Assembly: GCA_030652035.1 (NCBI GenBank) | Contig: JAUSBJ010000045.1 | Location: forward strand, 46,250-110,249 | Reading direction: 5' to 3' | Source: Sulfurimicrobium sp. | GTDB taxonomy: Bacteria; Pseudomonadota; Gammaproteobacteria; Burkholderiales; Sulfuricellaceae | Length of the DNA: 64,000 bases | Shown here: positions 1 through 10,978 of the stretch, one piece after another | How the letters are laid out: every line of letters begins with the position of its first letter | Numbering within the stretch: position 1 is the stretch's first letter | Notes under the pieces: model-generated | Databases searched by the model: none | Told to the model about the DNA's origin: nothing | Seen by the model: the letters and a program-made list of their open reading frames with translations, nothing else | Program-made: the position numbers and the translations under genes

Positions 1-323
1 GGCAGAGCGCTTGCCGTCACGATGCGGGTTGGCATGGCGTCCACCGCAACGGCATAACCCCGCGCCCCCGGCCCGCGCGTGACAATAATCTTGGCCACGC
101 AGTCCGGCGGCAATTGCGCCAGCTCTGCCGCCAGCAGGGCCGCATCGGGGCAGCGCAAATTGAGCGCCGCGCAATCCGCCGCCAGCTTGGCATATTGCCT
201 CGGCCAGCAGCGCGAAACGCCCCCCACCCGTTTCAGGGTGCGGAACACGCCATCCCCGTAAAGCAGGCCGCGGTCATTGGCAGGCACTAGATCCGAAGGG
301 GTGCCGTTGATGAGTGTTATCAA
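1..323 (-). CDS. pabC: 4-amino-4-deoxychorismate lyase (PabC), 3' end off the window
   Basis: Reverse-strand reading from a TTG start at 323 gives MITLINGTPSDLVPANDRGLLYGDGVFRTLKRVGGVSRCW..., typical of the fold-type IV PLP aminotransferase/ADC lyase N-terminus. Missing from the ORF track because the CDS runs off the edge with a non-ATG start. Confidence 0.85.
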   Translation of the reverse strand, partial: MITLINGTPSDLVPANDRGLLYGDGVFRTLKRVGGVSRCWPRQYAKLAADCAALNLRCPDAALLAAELAQLPPDCVAKIIVTRGPGARGYAVAVDAMPTRIVTASAL

Positions 324-475
324 ATCAGAAAACGTCGAGAGAAAGCGGCATTCTACCCGGTGCCTGTCTCAGGAATAAAGTACAAAGCAAAAGCACAGCA
401 CGTTTTTCATCCCTTGCCTCAAGGTATGCGGTTAAAATCCGGCTTTAATTGAATTACGCGCAAAAATACCCCGCT

Positions 476-3037
476 ATGGAATCAAGCAAGGACATTGCAA
501 AACATACTCCCATGATGGTGCAGTACCTGCGCATCAAGGCAGAACACCCCGGCATGCTGCTGTTTTACCGCATGGGAGATTTTTACGAACTATTTTTCAG
601 CGATGCTGAACGGGCGGCGCAGCTCCTGGGCATTACTCTCACCACGCGCGGCGCTTCCGCGGGCGAGCCGATCAAGATGGCGGGCGTGCCCTATCATGCG
701 GCCGAGCAATACCTCGCCAAGCTGGTCAATCTGGGGGAAGCCGTTGCCATCTGCGAGCAGGTGGGCGACCCGGCCACCTCGAAAGGCCCGGTGGAGCGCA
801 AGGTGGCGCGCATCATCACGCCCGGAACGCTCACCGATGCCGCCCTGCTTGACGACAAGCGCGACAGCCTGCTGCTGGCTGTCACAGCCAACAAGAGCCA
901 GCTCGGCGCAGCCTGGCTGAACCTGGCCAGCGGCCGCTTCACATTGATGGAAATGGCACCGGAACAGCTTGCCGCGACGCTGGAACGGCTCGGCCCGTCG
1001 GAAATCCTGTACCCGGACGGCTTCACCCATGCCGCCCTGGCCAGTACAAAGTGCGCCACCAAGGCGCTGGCGCCCTGGCAATTCGACCTGGATTCCGCCC
1101 GCAACAAGCTCACGGCCCAGTTCGGCACACGCGACCTGGATGGCTTCGGCTGCACCGGTTTGAATCCGGCGATAGCCGCCGCCGGCGCACTGCTGGAGTA
1201 CGCCCAGACCACGCAATGCGGCAAGCTGCCCCATATTCAGGGCCTCTCCGTGGAGCGCGAGAGCGACTTCGTGCGGCTCGACGCGGCAGCGCGGCGCAAT
1301 CTGGAAATCAGCGAAACCCTGCGCGGCGAAGCGGCGCCCACCCTGCTCTCCATGCTCGATACCTGCGCCACCGGCATGGGCAGCCGGGCCCTGCGCCACT
1401 GGCTGCACCATCCGCTGCGCGACTATGGCACCCTGCGCGGTCGCCAGGACGCCATCGCCACGCTGCAGGGCGATGGCGGCAGCGCGCCCGGCCAGAGCAT
1501 TTACAAAATTCTGCGGCAGTGCGCGGACATCGAGCGCATCACCGGGCGTATCGCCTTGCGCAGCGCCCGTCCGCGCGACCTGTCCGGCTTGCGCGACAGC
1601 CTGGCCCTGCTACCCCAGTTGCAGGACGTCCTGAACGATCTCGACAGCCCGCGCCTCAGGGAGCTTAACCTCGCCACCGAAGCGCCGCAGCACATCACCG
1701 ATACCTTGCGCCTGGCGATCATGGAGGAGCCCAGCAGCGTGCTGCGCGAAGGCGGCGTCATCGCCACCGGATATGACGCCGAACTGGACGAGTTGCGCGC
1801 CATCCAGAGCAATTGCGGCGATTTCCTGCTGGACCTGGAAAGCCGCGAACGCGAACGTAGCGGAATCGCCAATCTCAAGGTCGAATACAACCGTGTGCAC
1901 GGCTTCTATATCGAGGTCAGCCGCGCCCAGGCGGACAATGTTCCGGAAGATTACCGCCGCCGCCAGACCCTGAAAAATGCCGAGCGCTACATCACCCCGG
2001 AACTGAAGGCTTTCGAAGACAAGGCCCTGTCCGCCTCTGAGCGTGCGCTGGCGCGTGAGAAACTGCTGTATGAAAACCTGCTGGATCTTCTCCTGCCCCA
2101 TCTTGCCGCTTTGCAGGCAATTGCCGCCACAGTGGCCGAACTGGACGTGCTGTCGGCCCTCGCCGAGCGTGCCGGCGCATTGAACCTGAGCGCGCCGGAA
2201 TTCTGCGACGAAGCCGTGATCGACATCCAGGCAGGGCGTCATCTGGTGGTGGAAAACCAGGCCGACAATTTTATTGCCAACGATGCCCGGCTTTCCCGCA
2301 CGCGCCAGATGCTGCTCATCACCGGGCCCAACATGGGCGGAAAATCAACCTACATGCGGCAGACCGCGCTGATCGTACTGCTGGCCTACTGCGGCAGCTT
2401 TGTTCCGGCCCAGCGTGCGCGCATCGGCCCGATAGACCAGATCTTCACCCGCATTGGCGCCTCTGACGACCTGGCCGGCGGGCGCTCCACCTTCATGGTG
2501 GAAATGACGGAAACCGCCAACATCCTGCACAACGCCACTGAAAACAGCCTGGTGCTGCTGGATGAAATCGGGCGCGGCACTTCCACCTTCGACGGCCTGG
2601 CGCTGGCCTGGGCCATCGCGCGCCAGTTGATCAGCAAAACCCAATGCCACACCCTGTTCGCCACTCACTACTTCGAACTGACCCAGCTCGCGCAGGAATT
2701 CAGACAAGTCGCCAACGTGCACCTCGATGCAGTGGAGCACCATGACCGCATTGTTTTTTTACACAGCGTGGAAGAAGGGCCGGCCAGCCAGAGCTACGGC
2801 CTGCAAGTGGCACAACTGGCGGGAGTGCCGGCAACAGTGATTCAGCAGGCCAAAAAAAGGCTGCTGCTATTGGAACAGCAAGGTTTTGAAAACAGCCCGC
2901 AGCAGGATCTGTTTGCAGCCACCCCTGCCGAGGAAGCCGAACATCCCGCGGTTGAAGCGCTGAAACAGCTGGACCCGGATGAACTCAGCCCCAAGGCAGC
3001 ACTGGAGCTGATTTATCAGCTGAAAAAAATGGGGTGA
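476..3037 (+). CDS. mutS: DNA mismatch repair protein MutS
   Basis: Long [39 protein letters not shown] and Walker [16 protein letters not shown] are MutS hallmarks. ATG at 476 preferred over the TTG at 449 in the track. Confidence 0.98.
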   Translation: MESSKDIAKHTPMMVQYLRIKAEHPGMLLFYRMGDFYELFFSDAERAAQLLGITLTTRGASAGEPIKMAGVPYHAAEQYLAKLVNLGEAVAICEQVGDPATSKGPVERKVARIITPGTLTDAALLDDKRDSLLLAVTANKSQLGAAWLNLASGRFTLMEMAPEQLAATLERLGPSEILYPDGFTHAALASTKCATKALAPWQFDLDSARNKLTAQFGTRDLDGFGCTGLNPAIAAAGALLEYAQTTQCGKLPHIQGLSVERESDFVRLDAAARRNLEISETLRGEAAPTLLSMLDTCATGMGSRALRHWLHHPLRDYGTLRGRQDAIATLQGDGGSAPGQSIYKILRQCADIERITGRIALRSARPRDLSGLRDSLALLPQLQDVLNDLDSPRLRELNLATEAPQHITDTLRLAIMEEPSSVLREGGVIATGYDAELDELRAIQSNCGDFLLDLESRERERSGIANLKVEYNRVHGFYIEVSRAQADNVPEDYRRRQTLKNAERYITPELKAFEDKALSASERALAREKLLYENLLDLLLPHLAALQAIAATVAELDVLSALAERAGALNLSAPEFCDEAVIDIQAGRHLVVENQADNFIANDARLSRTRQMLLITGPNMGGKSTYMRQTALIVLLAYCGSFVPAQRARIGPIDQIFTRIGASDDLAGGRSTFMVEMTETANILHNATENSLVLLDEIGRGTSTFDGLALAWAIARQLISKTQCHTLFATHYFELTQLAQEFRQVANVHLDAVEHHDRIVFLHSVEEGPASQSYGLQVAQLAGVPATVIQQAKKRLLLLEQQGFENSPQQDLFAATPAEEAEHPAVEALKQLDPDELSPKAALELIYQLKKMG

Positions 3038-3114
3038 GACGGCGAGCAGGAGCAGTGGAGTTTGCTCCGAACCTGGTTTCTCCGCTCACCGCTTACCGTT
3101 CACGGCCCACCCTC

Positions 3115-3609
3115 TCAGTGATGGTGCCCATGCTCGCCGTGAGCGTGCTCATGAGCGATTTCATCTTTAGTGGCAGGGCGCACTTCGGTCACCTCGCACT
3201 TGAACAGCAAGCGCTGTCCAGCCAGGGGGTGATTGCCATCCACGACGACCTTGTCATCGGTGACATCAGTCACGGTGTAGAGAATCCAGTCATCCTCGCC
3301 ATCCCCAGTGCCATCCGCTGCGCCCTCGAACTGCATGCCGACTTCCAGCTTGTCATCCGGAAACTGGCTGCGTGGCTCGATCCGCACCAGATCGGCGTCG
3401 TATTCGCCGAAAGCGTGATCCGGCTCCAGGGTGATTTCACACTTATCACCCACTGCCTTGCCTTGAAGCGCCTCTTCCACAGTCGGAAATATGCCGTCAT
3501 AGCCGCCATGCAGGTAGCTCACGGCTTCTTCGCTGTTTTCCAGCACCTCGCCCTCGCTGTTGCGCAGCTCGTAACGGATCGATACAACGGTATTTTTTGC
3601 AATCTTCAT
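3115..3609 (-). CDS. slyD: FKBP-type peptidyl-prolyl isomerase, SlyD-like
   Basis: MKIAKNTVVSIRYELRNSEGEVLE... and His-rich C-terminus HEHAHGEHGHHH. Confidence 0.92.
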   Translation of the reverse strand: MKIAKNTVVSIRYELRNSEGEVLENSEEAVSYLHGGYDGIFPTVEEALQGKAVGDKCEITLEPDHAFGEYDADLVRIEPRSQFPDDKLEVGMQFEGAADGTGDGEDDWILYTVTDVTDDKVVVDGNHPLAGQRLLFKCEVTEVRPATKDEIAHEHAHGEHGHHH

Positions 3610-4076
3610 GCTTGCTCCATGGTTTTCACGAGGCGCATCGCTTCAGCGGCATGGCCGCGGGGATTCACGCTGTAGAGCGCGTGACGCAATACACCCCGTT
3701 TATCAATAATAAAAGTGGAGCGCACGATCCCCATTTTCTTCACGCCGTCCTTTTCTTTCTCTTGCCAAACACCGTATTTCTCGCACATTTCCCCCTCCGT
3801 ATCAGCCAGCAGACGGACTGACAAGCCATGCTTGTCGCGAAATGCCGCGTGGGAAATGCAGTCATCCCGGCTGATCCCGAGCACCTCGGTGTCCAGATGA
3901 CCAAGATCTTCTTCCAGTTCGCTGAACTCGATCGCCTGGATGGTGCAGCCCGGTGTATCGTCCTTTGGATAGAAATACAGGATCAGATTCTTGCCCTTGA
4001 AGTCTTTCAGGCCCAGCATTTCCATATCGGAATCAGGCAGACGAAAAGCGGGGGCGGGTTGTCCAATTTCTGGCAT
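3606..4076 (-). CDS. bcp: Thioredoxin-dependent peroxiredoxin (Bcp/PrxQ)
   Basis: LYFYPKDDTPGCTIQAIEFSEL is the Bcp/PrxQ active-site region (here CTIQ in place of the usual CTxE/C). Confidence 0.93.
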   Translation of the reverse strand: MPEIGQPAPAFRLPDSDMEMLGLKDFKGKNLILYFYPKDDTPGCTIQAIEFSELEEDLGHLDTEVLGISRDDCISHAAFRDKHGLSVRLLADTEGEMCEKYGVWQEKEKDGVKKMGIVRSTFIIDKRGVLRHALYSVNPRGHAAEAMRLVKTMEQA

Positions 4077-4175
4077 CGGGATCTCAATCTTTTGTAAAAG
4101 GATATGGCGCGCACATTCTAACTGATTTTGCCAAACTGCTATACTTTAGGCTTTCCCATTTCGAATGGCACGACC

Positions 4176-5294
4176 ATGCGACTTCCCTTTCTCGGCGGCC
4201 TTACGCCGCAACAATTCCTGCACGAATACTGGCAGAAAAAACCGCTGCTGGTGCGTAATGCCTTTCCCGGTTTCGGCGGACTGCTGAGTCCGGACGAACT
4301 GGCCGGCCTGGCCTGCCTGGAGGAAGCTGAAGCGCGCCTGGTTCAGAACAAGGGCGACAAATGGCTGCTGCGGCGCGGCCCGTTCAGCGACGAAGATTTC
4401 CAGCGCCTGCCGCAAACCCGCTGGACACTACTGGTGCAGGGCGTCAACCTGTTCCTGCCGGAAGGCGCGGAGCTGCTTGACCAGTTCAACTTCATCCCGC
4501 GCGCCCGGCTGGATGATCTGATGGTGAGCTATGCGCCCAAGGGTGGCAGTGTCGGGCCGCATTTTGATCCCTACGATGTTTTCCTGATCCAGGGAATCGG
4601 GCACCGCCGCTGGCAAATCAGCACCCAGGGCGACCAATCCCTGCTGCCCGGTGCGCCGCTGCGCATCCTGAAGAATTTCCAGCCGGAACAGGAGTGGATC
4701 ACTGGCCCCGGCGACCTGCTCTACCTGCCGCCGCAATGCGCCCACTACGGGCTGGCGCAGGACGATTGCATGACCTATTCGGTCGGCTTCCAGGCGCCCT
4801 ATGCGCAGGAGCTCGCCACCCAGTTCCTGGTACATCTACAGGACGAAATCAAGCTCGACGGCATTTATCATGACCCGGAACTGAAAACCCAGTCTCATCC
4901 GGCCCAGATCAGCACTGCCATGGTGCGCAAGGTAAGCACGATGCTCAGCCAGATCCGCTGGGACCAGAGCCAAGTGGCTCGATTTCTCGGAAAATACCTG
5001 ACCGAACCCAAGCGCAGCGTTTTTTTTGATCCGCCCGCCCGCCCGCTCTCCCCGGCAAAATTTGCGCTACACGCAAAAAAAACCGGGGTAAAACTCGATC
5101 TCAAAAGCCTGATGCTGTTTCACGCCGACAAGTTCTACCTGAACGGCGAAAGCATCGATGCCAGCCCCGCCAGCTTCGTCGAACTCACCAGACTGGCTGA
5201 CCAGCGTGCATTACCCCCCGGTATGGAACTGGAAAGCGAAGTGGAAAACCTGCTGCACCAGTGGTACTGTGCTGGTTATATCGTGCTGGAATAG
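4176..5294 (+). CDS. JmjC/cupin-domain oxygenase (ribosomal oxygenase RoxA/YcfD-like)
   Basis: FLHEYWQKKPLLVRNAFPGF and HFDPYDVFLIQGIGHRRW metal-binding cupin motifs. ATG at 4176 more plausible than upstream 4128. Confidence 0.88.
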   Translation: MRLPFLGGLTPQQFLHEYWQKKPLLVRNAFPGFGGLLSPDELAGLACLEEAEARLVQNKGDKWLLRRGPFSDEDFQRLPQTRWTLLVQGVNLFLPEGAELLDQFNFIPRARLDDLMVSYAPKGGSVGPHFDPYDVFLIQGIGHRRWQISTQGDQSLLPGAPLRILKNFQPEQEWITGPGDLLYLPPQCAHYGLAQDDCMTYSVGFQAPYAQELATQFLVHLQDEIKLDGIYHDPELKTQSHPAQISTAMVRKVSTMLSQIRWDQSQVARFLGKYLTEPKRSVFFDPPARPLSPAKFALHAKKTGVKLDLKSLMLFHADKFYLNGESIDASPASFVELTRLADQRALPPGMELESEVENLLHQWYCAGYIVLE

Positions 5295-5307
5295 AGGGCC
5301 TACGATC

Positions 5308-5811
5308 ATGTCTGAACAAACCACCCCTGCCAAACCCGAATATCGCCGCCTGGAGGGGCCGCTGGAATACGAACAGGCGATTGACACGATTATCCGGCAG
5401 GCCAGCCATCAACTGCGTATTTTCGATTATGACCTGCGCAATCAAGGCTACAACAGCCCGCAACGCTTCGAGTTGCTACAAAACTTTCTCCTTGCCAACC
5501 GCACCAACCAGGTAACTATCGTCCTGCATGACACACGCTACCTGGCTAGTGAATGCCCGCGCATGGTGAACCTGATCAGGCAGTTCAGCCACGCCATCAA
5601 TGTTTATCAAACCACTGCGGAAGCACGCGTCGCAAGCGACCCCTTTATCATTGCAGATGACGCCCACTTCCTGCACCGTTTTCATTATGAACATCCACGT
5701 GCGGCATTGAGCCTGCACGACAAGGAAGCCGCCCTTGACCTGATACGGCGCTTCAATGAGATCATGGAGCTCTCCGAACCCGCGGCACCCGCCACAACAC
5801 TGGGTTTATGA
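5308..5811 (+). CDS. Conserved hypothetical protein (DUF7931-like)
   Basis: MSEQTTPAKPEYRRLEGPLEYEQAIDTIIRQASHQLRIFDYDLRNQGYNSPQRFELLQ...; starts 13 bp after the upstream stop. Family name from memory of similar proteins. Confidence 0.7.
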   Translation: MSEQTTPAKPEYRRLEGPLEYEQAIDTIIRQASHQLRIFDYDLRNQGYNSPQRFELLQNFLLANRTNQVTIVLHDTRYLASECPRMVNLIRQFSHAINVYQTTAEARVASDPFIIADDAHFLHRFHYEHPRAALSLHDKEAALDLIRRFNEIMELSEPAAPATTLGL

Positions 5812-5950
5812 CCGCCTCAGCCTGGCATGGCATCAAATTCATCATGTCATGCCAGCAACATGTTATTAATCCATATTATTCAGCCTGGGGCCTAGCATTT
5901 TCCAGGGAAGGTGTATAGAATACTTCGCGTCGGTTGGCGCCCCAATTTTA

Positions 5951-5979
5951 TTGGAATAACCGGCACCATTTTTTATAAT
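5951..5979 (+). promoter_or_regulatory. Predicted sigma70 promoter for the small lipoprotein
   Basis: TTGGAA (5951-5956), 17-bp spacer, TATAAT (5974-5979), about 30 bp before the ATG at 6009 with AAAGGA as RBS. Confidence 0.7.
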
Positions 5980-6008
5980 TACATGTAATTTTTCAAAGGA
6001 AAGAAACA

Positions 6009-6215
6009 ATGAAACATTCCGTTCTGCTCGCCGCTCTGCTGGCCCTTTCTCTGTCTGCTTGCGGTAAAAAAGAAGAAGCCGCTCCTGCTCCTGCTGTAGA
6101 AGCACCTGCTGCTGTAGAAGCACCTGCTGCTGCTCCTGCTCCTGAAGCTCCTGCTGCTGACGCTGCTGCTCCTGCTGCTGACGCTGCTGCTCCTGCCGCT
6201 GAACCTGCTAAGTAA
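6009..6215 (+). CDS. Small Ala/Pro-rich lipoprotein
   Basis: MKHSVLLAALLALSLSACGKKEEAAPAP...: signal peptide with LSAC lipobox, then Ala-Pro repeats; flanked by a good promoter and terminator. Confidence 0.85.
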   Translation: MKHSVLLAALLALSLSACGKKEEAAPAPAVEAPAAVEAPAAAPAPEAPAADAAAPAADAAAPAAEPAK

Positions 6216-6234
6216 TTCAGCACTCAGCGCTCAG

Positions 6235-6265
6235 AAAAAGCCAGCCTTCGGGCTGGCTTTTTTTA
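6235..6265 (+). terminator. Rho-independent terminator
   Basis: AAAAAGCCAGCC-TTCG-GGCTGGCTTTTTTT: GC-rich stem, UUCG loop, T tract. Confidence 0.92.
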
Positions 6266-6275
6266 TGTCAAGCAA

Positions 6276-7043
6276 TCAAATAATCTGCCGCCATTCAAAC
6301 CCGGCTTCCTGTTCCGCAATTCCGATCCAATTCGCCTCGCAACTCAGCACCCGACTCAACGCCCTCCGGGCAAGTTCAGGCCGGTTGTTCTTGTCACTCA
6401 GGTGCGCTGCTAGAACATGCTGTAGCAGGCTCACATCCAGCCTACCCAGCAATGCCGCAGACGCTTCGTTATCCAGATGGCCGAAACGCCCCGCAACTCG
6501 CTGCTTCAGGCCGGGAGGATAGGGGCCGCTGCGCAGCATATCCACATCATGATTGCACTCCAGAACCAGCGCGTGACAACCGTTCAGAGTGGCTTCGATA
6601 TGGGGGGTTGAACAACCGGCATCGGTCAGTACGCCCAGACGCCGCGCTCCATCACCAAAGACGAACTGGGACGGTTCACGGGCATCATGAGGAACGGGGT
6701 ATGGCTCGATTTCAATATCGCCAATCATGAAACGATGATGGCAATCGAATAGATGAACGACCTGAGTGTCCTTGAATTGCGTGGAACTGCTGCTGAATGT
6801 GCCGTGAGTAAGCCAGACCGGCAAATTGTACTTGCGCGCGAAAGCTGCAACGCCGCCAATATGGTCGGCATGTTCGTGCGTCACGACAATGGCGCTGATG
6901 TCCTCTGCCGCGAGTTCCAGGCGCGCCAGACGTTTCACGGTTTCACGTATCGCAAAGCCGCAATCGAGCATTACCCGGGTATGCCCGGCCTCGACGACCA
7001 ACGCATTGCCACGGCTACCGCTTCCGAGGGAAGCGAACCTCAT
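6276..7043 (-). CDS. MBL-fold metallo-hydrolase (YycJ/WalJ-like)
   Basis: MRFASLGSGSRGNALVVEAGHTRVMLDCG and HEHADH motif. Confidence 0.9.
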   Translation of the reverse strand: MRFASLGSGSRGNALVVEAGHTRVMLDCGFAIRETVKRLARLELAAEDISAIVVTHEHADHIGGVAAFARKYNLPVWLTHGTFSSSSTQFKDTQVVHLFDCHHRFMIGDIEIEPYPVPHDAREPSQFVFGDGARRLGVLTDAGCSTPHIEATLNGCHALVLECNHDVDMLRSGPYPPGLKQRVAGRFGHLDNEASAALLGRLDVSLLQHVLAAHLSDKNNRPELARRALSRVLSCEANWIGIAEQEAGFEWRQII

Positions 7044-8170
7044 TACTTCAGTTGTGCGTGCAGCAGCTTGAGGATTTTGGCTGCAGTGTCCGAGTTTTCA
7101 GCCTTGCCATCCTTGTTCAGAACTTGTACCTGCGAATTTTCCGCATTCTCTGTTACCTGGATGCGATATTGTTCCTTGCCCATGGCTTTGCTGTCACTGC
7201 TGTTCCAGAAAGCCAGTTTGGATAACAAGCCTTTCTCCTCCTTCTTGCTGTCGGCATCCGGATCGACATAGCGTACGAAATACAGCCCTTTAGAACGATC
7301 ACGATCCACTACGGTAAAGCCGACACGATCCAGGGCCAGGCCAACACGGCGCCAGGCACGGTCAAACGGATCCAGCACCAGCAGGGACTGTGAACCATCC
7401 TGGCCACGGTTGATCCTGGCACGTTCTTCCACGGGCACAGTGGCAATCTGTGTTTTGGCACGCGCCTCTTCAACCCCGAAGCGTACCATCAGGCGGCGCA
7501 GCATTTCGGCTTCCATTTCCGGGTCGGACGGGCGTGGCTGCCAGATGGTCCTGTTGCCACTACCGCCTTCTAGTACCTCGTACATGCCACGATGGCTGAT
7601 GTAAACTTCAGTGGTAGCCGCATCTTTCCCTCGCTCCAGACGGGTACGGAACTTGTCGCGCTCAGCCGTTGAGTAAAGACCATCAAGTACTTTGCCCAAT
7701 GCACTGCGAATCATATCCTGAGGAATCTTGGCGCGATCTTCTGCCCAATCCGTTTCCATCACGCCGGATTCTGGCGCTTCCGTTTTAATGATGAAACCCA
7801 GTTCCTGCCAGAATTCCTTTACCACCGGCCAAACCTGTTCCGGTGTTGCGCGCACCACCAGCCAGCGTTGACTTCCTGCACGCTCTACCGAAACCTTGGG
7901 CTGGTCTGGCAGCAAATTCGTGCCACCTGACTGGGGCTGTGCTGCACGCTCGCGATTGTAGGTTGAAAAAGTAGCACTGCCCTGCGGGTTCACATCCGGC
8001 ACCACAAACTTGCTGTCCGTGGAAGGTGCTGTCAGATCAGGCGGCACTTCCAGCGACGGCACCTTGCCTGCAGATTTGTAATCAATTTTCCGGCCTTCCA
8101 GAAAGGAAGAACTGCAACCCGCCAGCAATGCCAGGAGGGTGATTGGTAAAACCAGTTTGCGAAACATCAT
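7043..8170 (-). CDS. bamC: Outer membrane assembly lipoprotein BamC (NlpB)
   Basis: Lipobox LLAGCSS and position directly after dapA; BamC-like domains (VERAGSQRWLVVRATPEQVWPVVKEFWQELGF). Confidence 0.88.
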   Translation of the reverse strand: MMFRKLVLPITLLALLAGCSSSFLEGRKIDYKSAGKVPSLEVPPDLTAPSTDSKFVVPDVNPQGSATFSTYNRERAAQPQSGGTNLLPDQPKVSVERAGSQRWLVVRATPEQVWPVVKEFWQELGFIIKTEAPESGVMETDWAEDRAKIPQDMIRSALGKVLDGLYSTAERDKFRTRLERGKDAATTEVYISHRGMYEVLEGGSGNRTIWQPRPSDPEMEAEMLRRLMVRFGVEEARAKTQIATVPVEERARINRGQDGSQSLLVLDPFDRAWRRVGLALDRVGFTVVDRDRSKGLYFVRYVDPDADSKKEEKGLLSKLAFWNSSDSKAMGKEQYRIQVTENAENSQVQVLNKDGKAENSDTAAKILKLLHAQLK

Positions 8171-8180
8171 AGAATAACCT

Positions 8181-9056
8181 TCAGATCAGTTCTGCTTGTT
8201 TCATGGCGGCTTTGAGTGTGTCATGGAAAGCCGTCGAAAGCGGGGTAAGGGGAAGCCGGATACCATTGCCGATCAGTCCCATCTGCGCAACCACCCACTT
8301 CACGGGGATAGGATTGGCTTCTACGAACAATTTTTGATGCAGGGCAAACAGCTTTGCATTAATAGCCAATGCCGTGGGCAGATCGGCGCGGAATGCAGCC
8401 GAGCACATTTCATGCATCTTGCGCGGCGCCACGTTGGCGGTCACAGAAATCACGCCATGACCTCCGAGCAGCATGAATGCCAGCGCGCTGGCATCGTCAC
8501 CCGAATAGAGTGCAAAATCGGCAGGCGCGCGCAGGATCAGGTCCGTCCCCCGCTCCAGATTTCCGGTTGCGTCCTTGATGCCGATGATGTTTGGAATCTG
8601 CGTCAGACGCAGCACCGTATCGTTAGCGAGATCGCAAGCCGTGCGACCGGGGACATTGTAGAGGATCTGCGGAATATCCACAGCTTCGGCAATCGCTTTG
8701 AAGTGGCGGTAAAGGCCTTCCTGGGTAGGTTTGTTATAGTATGGCGTGACCAGCAGACAAGCATCTGCTCCCGCCTCCTTGGCGCAGCGCGTCAACTCGA
8801 TGGCCTCGCTGGTCGAATTGGCGCCAGTTCCGGCGATGACGGGAATCCGCCCTGCCACATGCGCCACTGTCGTGCGAATCAGCTGACAATGTTCTTCAAA
8901 ATTCACCGTCGGCGACTCGCCGGTAGTGCCTACGATCACGATGCCATCCGTGCCTTCCGCCAAGTGAAAATCCACCAGCGCACGCAGGCGGTCCAGATCC
9001 AGACTGCCATCCTCGTGCATGGGCGTCACAATCGCTACCAGGCTGCCTTTAAGCAT
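8181..9056 (-). CDS. dapA: 4-hydroxy-tetrahydrodipicolinate synthase
   Basis: [20 protein letters not shown]...[14 protein letters not shown]...[14 protein letters not shown]. Start at 9056 preferred over the longer ORF. Confidence 0.97.
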   Translation of the reverse strand: MLKGSLVAIVTPMHEDGSLDLDRLRALVDFHLAEGTDGIVIVGTTGESPTVNFEEHCQLIRTTVAHVAGRIPVIAGTGANSTSEAIELTRCAKEAGADACLLVTPYYNKPTQEGLYRHFKAIAEAVDIPQILYNVPGRTACDLANDTVLRLTQIPNIIGIKDATGNLERGTDLILRAPADFALYSGDDASALAFMLLGGHGVISVTANVAPRKMHEMCSAAFRADLPTALAINAKLFALHQKLFVEANPIPVKWVVAQMGLIGNGIRLPLTPLSTAFHDTLKAAMKQAELI

Positions 9057-9120
9057 GAAGCCGTTTCCCGCAAAAAATGTGAAGTTTAACTGATTATCAG
9101 GGCTTATGAAACAGCACAGC

Positions 9121-10947
9121 CTAGTCTGCTTCACGCTCGAGAGCGCAGCAGCCGCGCTCTGGGCGGGAGGGGGCGGTTGCCGCCAGAACCTGCCCGGTTA
9201 TCAGGTTCGGCCGGAATACCGTACACCCCTTTAGGCCCAGCCTGTAGGCATGCAAATATAGATCGCCAAATGCCGGGAAGTCCATCGCTTGTGAAACATT
9301 GATGGTCTTGGAAATGGCATTGTCCACATGGCTTTGCAACACTGACTGCATCGCCAGATGATCAGATGGAGGCAACTCGGCAGCCGTCACGAAAACGGGC
9401 GGCAAGGGTGTGTTCTCACCATGCAGAGCGCGGAACAGAGCATGCGCATAGTCCTGTGTTTCATAGGCAACAAGACCACCATCCAGGGCTCTCACGGTAC
9501 GCCGGCATCGCCAGTCATAAACCGGCTCCAGCCCGCTGGACACATTGCCCGCAAGCAAACTGATCGTCCCGGCAGGCGCAATTGCCGTGAGGTGGCTATT
9601 GCGTATGCCGTGGCTGCGGATTTCTTGCTGGATATCAGCTGGCAATTTACTGGCAAACGCTCCCCGCATGTATTTTTCTAGCACCAGCAGGGGAAATGCG
9701 CCCTTCTCCTGCGCCAGCCGGGCGGAAGTTCGATAGGCCACATGGCATATGCATGTCATGATTTCATCGGCACAGCGTAGCGATTCCGGACTGCCATAAC
9801 GCAATCCGAGCATGATCAGCGCATCGGCCAAGCCTGTGAAACCCAACCCAATCCGCCGGGTGGCGCGCGCCGCAACCGCCTGCTGCGGTAGAGGAAACAG
9901 CGAGGATTCATACACATTATCCAGCATGCGCGTGGCAAGCGCTGCTGCATCACCCAGGCCGTCCATATCCAGTGTCGCTCCGGAAGTAAACGGTTGACGC
10001 ACAAAACGGGTCAGATTGAGCGATCCCAGATTGCATGCGCCATAAGCAGGCAGGGGAATCTCACCACAGGGATTGGTCGCACTGATGTGCTCGCAATACC
10101 AGAGATTGTTGTACTGATTGACGCGATCTATGAAGATTACGCCAGGTTCGGCGCAATCATAAGCGGCGCGCATCAGCCTTTCCCATAACTCACGCGCTCT
10201 CATCCGCCTGAACACACGGCACAATTGCGGCACTTCACAACCAGCCCAATGCCGCTCGATCTTCTCGCCTGAAGCGTCATCATCCGGGCCTAGGGGAAAT
10301 AATAGCAGCCACGCCTCATCCTGCTCCACTGCACTCATGAACGCATCGCTCACCAGCACGGAAAGATTGAAATGGCGCAAGACGTGAGGGTCGCGCTTGG
10401 CATCAATGAATGCCTCGATATCGGGATGGTCGCAACTCAGAGTCGCCATCATGGCACCACGCCGCGCGCCGGTGGAGAGTATGGTGCTGCACATGCTGTC
10501 CCATATGTGCATAAACGAGAGTGGGCCGCTAGCCACTGCGCCCACCTGCTGCGCCACTGTCCCACGCGGCCGCAAAGTGGAAAAATCCAGGCCGATTCCG
10601 CCGCTCTGCTGCATGGTTAGCGCGCTATCTTTGAGCGCTTCGAAAATACCTGCAATGGAATCTTCAATGCGGCCCATCACAAAGCAGTTAAACAGGGTCA
10701 CGCGGTGGCAGGTACCCGCCCCAGCCATAATTCTCCCGCCTGGGATGAATTTGAAATCCTGCAACAAAGCGTAAAACCTAGCCGCCCATTCATCCGCACA
10801 ATCCGGATTCTCGACTGCGGCCAAGGCATGTGCAACGCGACGCCAGGTCGCTTCAATTGTGGCATCGCGGCTCTCACCGCGCTCGCGGTAACGATACTTT
10901 TGTTCCCATATTTGCCTTGAAATCGGCTCGGTCAGTTCGTTAGCCAT
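9121..10947 (-). CDS. nrdJ: Adenosylcobalamin-dependent (class II) ribonucleotide reductase
   Basis: [45 protein letters not shown] and a Cys pair near the C-terminus fit NrdJ. Confidence 0.88.
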   Translation of the reverse strand: MANELTEPISRQIWEQKYRYRERGESRDATIEATWRRVAHALAAVENPDCADEWAARFYALLQDFKFIPGGRIMAGAGTCHRVTLFNCFVMGRIEDSIAGIFEALKDSALTMQQSGGIGLDFSTLRPRGTVAQQVGAVASGPLSFMHIWDSMCSTILSTGARRGAMMATLSCDHPDIEAFIDAKRDPHVLRHFNLSVLVSDAFMSAVEQDEAWLLLFPLGPDDDASGEKIERHWAGCEVPQLCRVFRRMRARELWERLMRAAYDCAEPGVIFIDRVNQYNNLWYCEHISATNPCGEIPLPAYGACNLGSLNLTRFVRQPFTSGATLDMDGLGDAAALATRMLDNVYESSLFPLPQQAVAARATRRIGLGFTGLADALIMLGLRYGSPESLRCADEIMTCICHVAYRTSARLAQEKGAFPLLVLEKYMRGAFASKLPADIQQEIRSHGIRNSHLTAIAPAGTISLLAGNVSSGLEPVYDWRCRRTVRALDGGLVAYETQDYAHALFRALHGENTPLPPVFVTAAELPPSDHLAMQSVLQSHVDNAISKTINVSQAMDFPAFGDLYLHAYRLGLKGCTVFRPNLITGQVLAATAPSRPERGCCALEREAD

Positions 10948-10978
10948 AGGTTCCGCACCAAACGGAGAAAACGCTGAT

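Noticed and set aside
590-1411. 273-aa minus-strand ORF inside mutS
   Set aside because: Shadow ORF with no recognisable domain.
5821-5856. CTGGCATG/CATGCCAG inverted repeat after the DUF7931-like gene as a terminator
   Set aside because: Only an 8-bp stem with an 18-nt loop and no T tract; not strong enough to call.
8196-9089. 297-aa plus-strand ORF opposite dapA
   Set aside because: Shadow ORF; dapA motifs are unambiguous on the minus strand.
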